DNA from: Actinostola sp. cb2023
Lineage: Eukaryota > Cnidaria > Anthozoa > Actiniaria > Actinostolidae
Direction: 5' to 3'
Length of the DNA stretch: 64,000 nucleotides
Assembly: GCA_033675265.1 (NCBI GenBank)
Contig: JAUJYZ010000551.1
Span: 197,001-261,000, forward strand
The notes under the pieces were generated by a model. The model saw only the letters and a program-made list of their open reading frames with translations, made no database searches and was not told the origin of the DNA. Positions 56,568-64,000 of the stretch are shown here, in pieces. The translations under genes were made by a program, and so were the position numbers. Position 1 is the stretch's first letter. The number at the start of each line of letters is the position of its first letter.

Positions 56568-56793
56568 TGTGAAACCTGTAACTTGTGACATCTGCAAAGA
56601 GAGGTTTCCTGATACTGCAACTTTGAGAACTCACTGTCAGTATAGTCACTCAGGAAATCAGGATGGTGGGCAGAAAAGACAAACATCCAGTAGGGACATC
56701 AATCCAAAAGATATGTCTGTCAAACAGCTTAAAGAAGAGTTGGGATTGTTACATTTCTGGCATGCGAATGCCAATGAAGTACACAGAAATTAA
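56568..56793 (+). pseudogene. C2H2 zinc-finger exon fragment
   Basis: The frame reads KPVTCDICKERFPDTATLRT then HCQYSHS, a C2H2 zinc finger (C-x2-C-x12-H-x4/5-H), followed by MSVKQLKEELGLL, a SAP-like helix. The frame ends at 56793 near an inverted stretch around the 'gagcatcacgatgtgagcga' sequence. It could be part of an element-encoded protein; identity unknown. Confidence 0.45.
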
Positions 56794-56945
56794 TATTTTG
56801 ACGGCACGTGAGCATCACGATGTGAGCGAAGTGCATGATGGTATACGTGTAATTTAGAGTGAGTATAGCACACGGCCAGCACCCATCCCTAGCTGGTTTT
56901 TTCAGTTTTTTTTGTTGTGAAGTAAGGAAATCTTGATCCCTTACC

Positions 56946-57640
56946 ATGTCCGATATTACCGAAGTGGACGTCGCTAGACTGATCCAGCAGAATAATGAGC
57001 AGTTGTTGGCTTCTATGCAGACCATGATGGACAGGTCTGTTTCTGAATTAAAAAGAAGTTCTACAGAAACCTCAGAATCTCATTTGAAAGAAATCAAGAA
57101 GCTAAAGTACGACGAACCTCACAAGTTCAAGAAAAAAGCAAACGAGGACCAATTCAAATTCAACATTAAGGTCATGGATACCATTTCTGACGCCAAACAA
57201 TCACTTGAGAAGAACGATCAAGCTAAAGCTAAAGAGGAGCTGTCAAAAGGTGATAAGCTAATGTCCGAACGACAAAACGATATTCTCCTGGCAGATAAGT
57301 CGGAATTTGGATGGGCCACTGTCAACGAATACAAGAAACACGAACTAGCAGAAGATTCCGATGATGAGAAGAGAATCTACAAATCTGAGCTTCGGGTCAA
57401 AGCACAAAAGAAGCAGGCTTTGGCGAAGATTCCTAAGCGTCACCAGAAACGCCAGAGCGAAGATTCAAATTCCTCTCACTCAATCCCCGTCGTGGTTAAC
57501 CGTCAGACTCAGACTTATGCCGTCAGACTTATGCCCATAGTACCGTGAAGTCCGCTAACAAGCCAGGAAATTGCTTCTCTTGCGGAAAACCAGGTCACTG
57601 GAGGTCTGATTGTCCTGGACTACAATCTAAGAATTGACTA
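56946..57640 (+). pseudogene. DIRS-like Gag
   Basis: ATG 56946 opens 200 codons: a coiled-coil start (DVARLIQQNNEQLLASMQTM), lysine-rich capsid-like middle (KKANEDQFKFNIKVMDTISD), DILLADKSEFGWATVNEYKK and a basic end. One frame over, directly behind, is the CCHC knuckle GNCFSCGKPGHWRSDC (about 57568-57618) and a stop. The frame break is near 57520, at a short 'gtcagact' duplication. It packages element RNA; a recombinase of the same kind of element follows at 58470. Confidence 0.7.
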
Positions 57641-57919
57641 TATGAAGGTGTAGTAAAATCTGATTCATTTGAAATAGATAGTACTGACAGTTGTTTTGTA
57701 ACTGAATGTTTATCGGCTGAAACGGCAAAGGGAGAATACGTTTGTAATGCCGATAGTAAAATTACTGTAATCTCAGTTCGATCCAGGCTCAAGAAGTTTA
57801 TTGATTATTGGAGAATTATCAGAGGAAAAGCGAAAACTCCCTTTTCAACTGATCCAAGGTTTTCAGCGTCCAATTTGTAGCTCTTCGGATCTCTTTGTTG
57901 TTGGAACCGCGTAACACGA

Positions 57920-58230
57920 AGTATGGATTTTGTACAAGTCCCGAAGGGATATGCAACCAATGTGTCACTTAGTTTTTGTTAATTAACAAGAATCTTTCTA
58001 GAGTTTTTTGTACTCAAATACACTTACGCATTCATTGCTGATGAGTCTATGGTACTCTATTTATATTAAAACAAATAAGTTTGATGAGTTCATTGTATAA
58101 GTCCCGAAGAGATATGTGATCAATGCGTCATGAATCTATGGCACCCTAATATATGCATATTTTCAATTGAACGAGTTTTGCTCACATTCATGTTCATGCA
58201 GGCATTTATTGCCCCTGCGTCTATGGTACT
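57920..58230 (+). repeat. Repeated 'tcccgaaggatatg' spacer
   Basis: 'caagtcccgaagggatatgc' with 'aaccaatgtgtca' (57936-57970) recurs at 58098-58130, and 'gtctatggtactctatt' occurs at 58043 and 58209. The RT expected here in a DIRS element is missing; only a short stretch (RLKKFIDYWRIIRGKAKTPF, 57785-57845) remains. Confidence 0.6.
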
Positions 58231-58469
58231 CTATTGAATTTTCAAATTACTATGTTTTGTTCTTGTCAAGTACATGTTTTCCTGAATAGTAATTATATCT
58301 TCAATTATAGGACCTTTTCGTCAAACTATTGGATACTTGTACGTGTCTATTCATTCTATGCTTATCTAGTATATACAGTTGACGTGCCCGTCAATCATAT
58401 TGCCATCACATTGACTGCGCTAAGAATGAGATGTATTTTCAGTTGTGTTTTTCTTTTTCTCTTACACAG

Positions 58470-59290
58470 ATATTTTCAACGAGGAGTTTTGGCGAGATCT
58501 CTCATCTTGTCAAGATGACGAGCTATTCTCTTTAGCAGAGAGAATGAAAACGACCGTTCTATCCTCCAGAGCACCAAGTACCATCTCTGCATATCTCAGA
58601 TCTTTGAAGAGATGGAAGCAGTTTACAGACAGGCACAGTACTCTGAAATATTTCCCTGCTGAACCTTAGCATTATATTTACAACATCTAATGGAATCTAC
58701 CAAGTCTCATCAGTCGGTTGACGCTGCTTTCTACGCAATTAAATGGGCCCATAACTTATCGGGTCTACGGAATCTACCAAGTCTCATCAGTCGGTTGACG
58801 CTGCTTTCTACGCAATTAAATGGGCCCATAACTTATCGGGTCTACCCTCCCCCACTGACAACATTCTTGTTAATCTCGTCAGAGAAGGTGCTAAAAGGTC
58901 CATCGGAACCCGAAACATCAATAGAAAAGAACCGATCAAACTAGAACATTTGAAGAAAATCATTGTTAAAGCCAATTTAGACAATGTTCTTGATCTCAGG
59001 AATGTATGCATGTACTGCCTAGCCTTTGCCGCCCTGTTACGTTTTGACGATCTTATTCGTATCAGGAGAAGTGATGTCATTTTCAATCCAGGTCACTTGA
59101 AAATTGTGATAACCAAGAGTAAGAATGATCAGCTCAGGGAGGGCAACGAAGTCCTTATCAGCGAATCTCCCCTCCCCACACACCCGTCAAGTTGCTCAAG
59201 CTGTATTTATCGAGATCACTCATTCCCGTAGAACATGGCCTAAACTGCATGGCTAAAGTTACAGGAGGGAAATTGATATAAATCATGTTA
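58470..59290 (+). pseudogene. DIRS-like tyrosine recombinase with internal tandem duplication
   Basis: The N-terminal core-binding domain is visible (SRAPSTISAYLRSLKRWKQF), then a 76-bp tandem duplication at 58692-58843 that shifts the frame. Then come LEHLKKIIVKANLDN, AFAALLRFDDLIRIRRSD (the first catalytic Arg region) and LKIVITKSKNDQLREGNEV (catalytic Lys-like strand). The C-terminal part with HxxR and Tyr is not found before 59340. Related multi-copy recombinases are common in cnidarian DIRS elements. Inactive. Confidence 0.7.
58692..58843 (+). repeat. Exact 76-bp tandem duplication
   Basis: The unit starting 'ggaatctaccaagtctcatc' occurs at 58692 and 58768 without a mismatch; 76 is not a multiple of three. 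Downstream, 59300-60218 holds no recognised gene (a 61-codon frame at 59431-59616 is unsupported). Confidence 0.9.
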
Positions 59291-60218
59291 ATTCAGAAAT
59301 TACTAAGCTGATTTCGCATGTCACAACCAACAGCACATGAGACCTATAACTAGCTCTTTTATACATCTTCCACAAAAAAAGATGAAGGACCTCCCTCATT
59401 TACCATTATTTGCCTTCTATCTAACTCTTTTTGTTTTCTTTGTTTTCTGCTTCTTGCCTCGTAGACTTTTCCATTACAGTGTTTTTGATTAGCGATGACT
59501 CCTTAACTCTTCGTAATGTGGTGACTTGTAAGCGCGGCAGCTTGGAACTTACAGTTAAAGTAGTGAAAATTGACCCAAAACAACCGCTCATGACAGAAAA
59601 TCAAAAACTAAAGTAAAAAAACTAAAATGATAACAATTTCAAACAACAATCGAGGATTCAAAATGTGTTTATTTCATTTACAAAATAATTAACACGGCGA
59701 AAATTTACCAAGGGCCAAAATATGCCCTTCAAATCAAAATCTTCAGTTTTTCAAAAACCAGGAGAAAACGACAATCATATAACATCGCTTTTCAATAATT
59801 ACGCTTCGACTTTGGTACCAAAATGGACATCAAGGAAGGCTTCGTCTCTTCATATCTTCCGATTGTTATTCGGAATAACACTATCGACATACGAGGCTCC
59901 GAAAGAGAAGTCGTTTTGCAGTCGTTAAATTCGTTCCCAGACTCCCAAAATATGCGCCCGTCCAATATGGCGGCTGGTTACACTCGAACGTGCTGTTTTT
60001 TGAAGCGTGCAGGCCCTGCGTGGATAATTATACTTATCTATGTATGATATAGAGTTTATAAATATTTAGAATTGAGAAAAGTGTGAAACAGTACTAACTA
60101 ATTATTAGTACTAAATATGAAGCAATTTTTCTCTATTATGTTTAGTTCAGGTTTTATATACAGTTTGCCTCTATTTAACTCATAGAAAACGAGAACGAGT
60201 AGTACTAGTCTAATTGTT

Positions 60219-60400
60219 TTAGTAGAAACCAACTAGCATACAACCTTCAATTTTATACCTTTTTTTATGGAGGTTTTGCTTTGTTTTTGTTCAAATGCCG
60301 GCTTTTTCGCTACTCACTATATATCACTCAACAGATAGTGAGTATGTTAGCCAATCAGAATGCAGGATTCGCGATAGTATGCTAGTTGGTTTCTACTAAT
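60219..60400. mobile_element. 182-bp miniature inverted-repeat element
   Basis: 'tagtagaaaccaactagcat' pairs with the complement at 60377-60400. A 'ccaatcagaatgcag' motif lies in the right half. Confidence 0.75.
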
Positions 60401-60744
60401 TAAAGTTACTCTGCTTCACAAATGTAATTTTTTCAAGGTCTGGCACTGTTTTTAAGGATATTTTGTTCTTCAGTGCATCATTGTAAATAAATAAACATAC
60501 ATGTCCTTCAAAATCACAAAGCTCATGGTCTTACGACCTATGCAAATTTCAACTTCACATCTTAATTTTTTCAAAGGAAAACAATTTACCAAGTGTAGAC
60601 TGTACGAAGTACAAGCAAATGAAAGAAGAAATCTTAGATTATTATTAGATTCCCACAGACGTGCTGAAATTAAAAATTTACAAAAGAAACATATGGATTT
60701 AGTATGGTAATAATGAGCTTGTTATATATTTTCCTATCTGTTCT

Positions 60745-61692
60745 AGGTATATACACCTATTTCAAAAAACGTTGTCGGAGAGAAAGGTGAATTTATTACA
60801 CACATTTCTATTTAATTACAATGTTTTCTAAATACTTAATTACTTGATATGTATACTTACATTTTTTATTATAACAAATTAGTTTTTGTACATGAATGCC
60901 TTTGCCAGTAACATGGACATTATTCAGGAACGTAAAGCATTAGTTATTTTGCTCCATTTATTTAAATGTAGAGAAATTTTTTTTTTTGATTTGGCCACGT
61001 TAAATTCAATTTTTTCTTGGTAACTTAATAAGTTTTTAAAAAAGGATAAAGAAGGAATTTTTCCTTTCTCTCTGGCTTTGTATATAGATAATTTATACAT
61101 TAAGATAATATAATTAATTATGTTATTTTCAACACCCAATATTATATTTAATATGTTAGATTCTGGGAGAGTGATATCAACATTCTTTAACCAATTTCTT
61201 ATTTGAAAATAATAGTTTTTGGATTCTATGCAATGGACAAAAAAATGACCTATTGTTTCAGGGTAAAGAAGACAAAAAGAGCAAACAGAATGGTCCAGTA
61301 TTTTGAAACGATGAAGGTCGCGATTTAAATATAAAATATTATTAAGTATCTTATATTGAAAATATCTGGAATAAGTATCAATTGAAGTTGTATAAATTCT
61401 GCTGTATATTTCTTGCCAGTCTAAAGGAGTGTCTTGGTTTATGCGCCTACTTACATTATTTTGGGAGGACGGGGATCGAAATTTTAAATTGATAAACCAT
61501 TGGTATACTTGGTTTGTTTTTATCTTTTCTAGTTCAATTTTTTTTGTGGCAAAATTTAAAGATATTTTTGCTTGTCCTACGTTTCTACCCATATTTATAT
61601 TTATATTTTCTTTCAAAGCTGTTTTCCATTCCTATCTCCTATCTCCTATCACCTTTCTCTCCGACAACCTTTTATGAAATAGGTGTATATCC
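60745..61692. mobile_element. Inverted-end element enclosing a LINE tail
   Basis: 'acacctatttcaaaaaacgt' + 'tgtcggagagaaaggtg' (60752-60788) pairs with 61650-61687 ('cacctttctctccgacaacc'). The only coding sequence between is the minus-strand LINE fragment. Confidence 0.6.
60924..61616 (-). pseudogene. L1/Tx1-like LINE ORF2 C-terminal end
   Basis: An open minus-strand frame of 230 codons: WQEIYSRIYTTSIDTYSRYF, QYKILNNILYLNRDLHRFKI, then the zinc-like CSFCLLYPETIGHFFVHC, IINYIILMYKLSIYKAR and a basic C-terminus. This order (FQykiLnnil, CsFC...E...H.f..C) is the post-RT end of L1/Tx1-clade LINEs, involved in RNA binding. RT and endonuclease are absent here; a more N-terminal piece lies at 62440-62720. 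Confidence 0.75.
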
Positions 61693-62106
61693 GTTGTATC
61701 GATATTGGAGCTTGAAACTGCCCTAAAACTATTTGTAGATGTAGAATGTTGTTTTCTCTCGAACGCTCGTTTATTTTCCATAGTTGAGTTTTTACATTAG
61801 ATGGGTTGACATGAGACGAGGTTCAAAGAGTTGCGTCCCTGGAATGACCCAGAGAGCATGTGCACTCTTTTCTATACTGTTATTACGTCATGACATAATT
61901 AACATACAGATTTGAATCATACACTATGTAATGTAAAACGCATTGAGACGTCAGTTTAATGCGTTAAACAAGAACTTATTATTATTATATTATTATTATT
62001 ACACTATTTATGTATTATGTACTGTATGCAACACTTGAAATAATATTATTGTGGTCTGTTGTTAACTGTAAAAGCATACATGTATGCATGGTGAAATATT
62101 CCATTT

Positions 62107-62450
62107 GTCACAGTCAAGAAAGAAGGGTTTATTATCTTCACCGCTACAAAACTAGAAAATTCCCTCAAGTATATGGCCATCATCATCGATGGAATGGATC
62201 AACTAACCACCAATCTACCAAAAGTGAGATGGCTTAGCAAGGCATTATGTGCTCTAACAAATGTTGGTACCCAACTTGTTGGGAGCATTGTACATAGTGG
62301 ACAATCTGTCAATGAGAAATCGATTTTTGGGTCATTTGATTACTATCAGTGGCCCCATGACTCCAATTTAACCATAGTGGTGCTACTTGTTGAAATCCTC
62401 CTATGGGCTCAAGATGTGCTGAGGGGAAAATATTCCAAGTTGTTTGTTCA
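62107..62450 (+). pseudogene. DDE transposase exon fragment
   Basis: The frame, starting before ATG 62173, reads LENSLKYMAIIIDGMDQLTT, then VGTQLVGSIVHSGQ and YYQWPHDSNLTIVVLLVEIL. The blocks 'IDGMDQ...P' (first catalytic Asp likely) and 'w..DsNL' recall a multi-copy invertebrate transposase family that I cannot name. Both sides are cut: no acceptor-to-donor pair and no further catalytic residues. It separates two pieces of the L1/Tx1-like LINE, so it probably inserted there. Confidence 0.5.
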
Positions 62451-62720
62451 TTACAAGACGATATCAGACTGATAGCCCATTTAACGCGGTTTGCTTTTAT
62501 ACAAGAATCAAAATCAGGAAGCTTCAAACCACCCATGGAATAATCACCGATTAAAGTATTATACTTAATTTTGGGTTTTTTTCCGTTCCATATAAAGTCT
62601 TTAATGGTGCTTTCAACTATTTTAATGAAGTCATCTGAGACATGGATTTTTTGAACACACGTAGAACAGCTTAGGGAGTGCACTCTTAACTCCATAAGAT
62701 ACGGATTAGGACGACATCTC
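62440..62720 (-). pseudogene. L1/Tx1-like LINE, post-RT segment
   Basis: The minus-strand frame reads VESTIKDFIWNGKKPKIKYN then MGGLKLPDFDSCIKANRVKW, the conserved 'FiWn.kkprI...tL...y..GGL.lPd...y..A' block after RT in L1/Tx1 LINEs. It is collinear with and N-terminal to 61616-60924 on the same strand. Confidence 0.7.
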
Positions 62721-62721
62721 A

Positions 62722-63767
62722 AGAAAGAAAAGAAATTCAACATCGTCGAGGACCCTCATTTTGGCGAGTGTAATCAAGTTTTTTCGGCTTCTCTTGTGGA
62801 ATTGAAAAAGAACGGTTATGCCAAAGTCAACCATCATCCTGAAATAACCAAGGACGATTTAGTAAAACTCTATTCGTCGTTTAATCTAACAACGCCAAGA
62901 GGACTTCAGCAAAAATGTCTGTTTGATATTATGTTTTTCCTCGTAAGAAGAGGAAGAGAAAACTTGAGAGAACAAACAAAGACCTCCTTTGCCATTGCTG
63001 TGGACTCGCAAAATCGACGATACGTTTATCAAGCGGTCGATGAGCTAGACAAGAACCACAGAGAGAATGATTCCATCACTGATTCCATCACAGATGGCAG
63101 AATGTACGAAAAACCAGGACCATTGTGCCCAGTGAGGTCCTTCGAGCTTTATCTTTCCAAACTACACCCGGAATTAAGCTTCTTTGGCAACGACCAAAAG
63201 ATATACCAAGCGAAACTGAGTCATGCGAGTCATGGCATAGCAGAGTACCACTCGGAAAAAACACCATTGGGAACTTTATGAAAGAACTGTCCAAAACTGT
63301 AAGTTTGTCTAAACAGTAAGCACACAATTCACAGCCTAAGAGCCACTGCCTTAACAGTTTTGGACCACTGTAACTTTGAAGCAAGACATATTATGAGAGT
63401 CTCAGGGCACAAATCCGAGGCCAGCATAAGGTCTTATTCTCGACGTCTATCCGAGAACAATCAAAGGGAAATATCAGATGCCCTTGGTTTAGCCTGTGGA
63501 TTACCAAATGTACAACAAACCCATGACGCAAGAAGTGAAGAATCACATGAAGTAACTGTTGATCCTCCAGATAGCCCTACATTTGAACTGTCTAGCAGTC
63601 AGTTTGACTTTGCTTTGGATACCGTAGTAAGCTCTCCTCTACCACGATTTTCCCTTCCAGGATCACCAGTGGTCCAACAATCATCTAGAAATACTGTGGA
63701 CAACCTTTATTTTGGAACTGGGGCATTTCAAAATTGTAATATCTCATTCAATTTCAACTCAAAGTAG
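62722..63767 (+). pseudogene. Crypton-type tyrosine recombinase (KIAA1958/DUF3504-like)
   Basis: The frame upstream of ATG 62796 is already open (FNIVEDPHFGECNQVF). Blocks in order: GYAKVNHHPEITKDDLVKLY, RGLQQKCLFDIMFFLVRRGR (first catalytic Arg region), MYEKPGPLCPVRSFELYLSK, then after a frame change near 63190 VPLGKNTIGNFMKEL. After another at 63318 come HSLRATALTVLDH (HxxR), ARHIMRVSGHKSEASIRSYS (His and the Tyr nucleophile) and a Ser/Pro-rich tail to TAA 63767. Crypton recombinases cut and join DNA through this Tyr; host genes such as KIAA1958 derive from them. Two frameshifts inactivate it. After 63770 only untranslated sequence is seen. Confidence 0.8.
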
Positions 63768-64000
63768 CTTATATTGCCCTTTGAAAGTTATATTTTTGAC
63801 AGTTTATTACTGTAATGTACAAGCTTTGGCTTTTATTAGTATGAACGGAAAATTTTTCAGTAACTGTAATTTGTGAGTTCGGCGTTCATAAAGGTCAGAT
63901 ATGGAATAAAAAAAGTTTGCTCGTAGTTACATCTTTTTGTTGTTCTTTGACAGTTGGTATATAACAAAACACTTATTGACTGGGACCTCGGGAAAGCAGT

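Noticed and set aside
59431..60047. Several open frames of 60-74 codons
   Set aside because: Lengths expected by chance; no conserved pattern seen.

Overview
This window is repeat-dense nuclear DNA from an animal, most likely a marine invertebrate and probably a cnidarian. The AT-rich background, GT-AG introns, lack of any operon-like layout, and the mix of element families (Kolobok, PIF/Harbinger, Crypton, DIRS, Ty3/gypsy, L2-like and L1/Tx1-like LINEs, tRNA-derived SINEs) all point that way. The species call is inference. I found no convincing single-copy host gene: almost every recognisable coding stretch belongs to a mobile element or looks like one, and nearly all are broken by frameshifts, stops or nested insertions.

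Layout. 1-3.2 kb: a foldback repeat, remnants of a SWIM + YqaJ-type nuclease gene, and a Harbinger transposase fragment split by a piece of LINE endonuclease. 4.2-17.2 kb: two unrecognised, probably element-encoded genes in convergent orientation, separated by a 10-kb nest of TTAA-flanked long-inverted-repeat elements. Element A is a 218-bp palindrome. Elements B (6.3 kb) and C (3.7 kb) sit side by side in A's central TTAA, and element D sits inside one arm of B. 17.8-24.0 kb: a complete 6.1-kb Kolobok element bounded by 15-bp inverted ends and TTAA. It carries a multi-exon DDE transposase and, on the opposite strand, a two-exon gene with a P2X7-receptor-ballast-like zinc domain. 25.4-28.4 kb: a deleted Ty3/gypsy element (gag joined to the integrase end) interrupted by a 1.8-kb TA-flanked foldback element with SINE and minisatellite cargo.

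28.5-32.0 kb: two unidentified genes, the second multi-exon and frameshifted. 32.3-35.7 kb: a 5'-truncated L2/CR1-like LINE with a palindromic insertion. 36.5-39.5 kb: a full-length PIF/Harbinger element with TTA target duplications, whose MYB-like gene has one stop and whose transposase has one frameshift. 40.2-40.6 kb: a 423-bp TTAA miniature element whose ends begin like those of the Kolobok. 44.3-47.3 kb: a RecQ-like helicase relic missing its Walker B exon. 48.1-51.1 kb: a DIRS-like element (zinc knuckle, reverse transcriptase, RNase H, recombinase end). 51.5-55.6 kb: a large multi-exon gene of a recurrent uncharacterised transposon-like family, broken by a TTAA element inside an exon.

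55.6-56.5 kb: the 3' end of a second gypsy element with an LTR. 56.9-59.3 kb: a second DIRS-like element (Gag and recombinase, little reverse transcriptase). 60.2-62.7 kb: a mosaic of miniature inverted repeats, an L1/Tx1-like LINE tail and a DDE transposase exon. 62.7-63.8 kb: a Crypton-type tyrosine recombinase.

Overall the window records repeated nesting of elements into one another, dominated by TTAA-targeting elements that have built up long palindromes. The most notable object is the Kolobok element with its antisense P2X7-like zinc-domain gene, next to a stack of TTAA palindromes that a Kolobok-class transposase could have mobilised.
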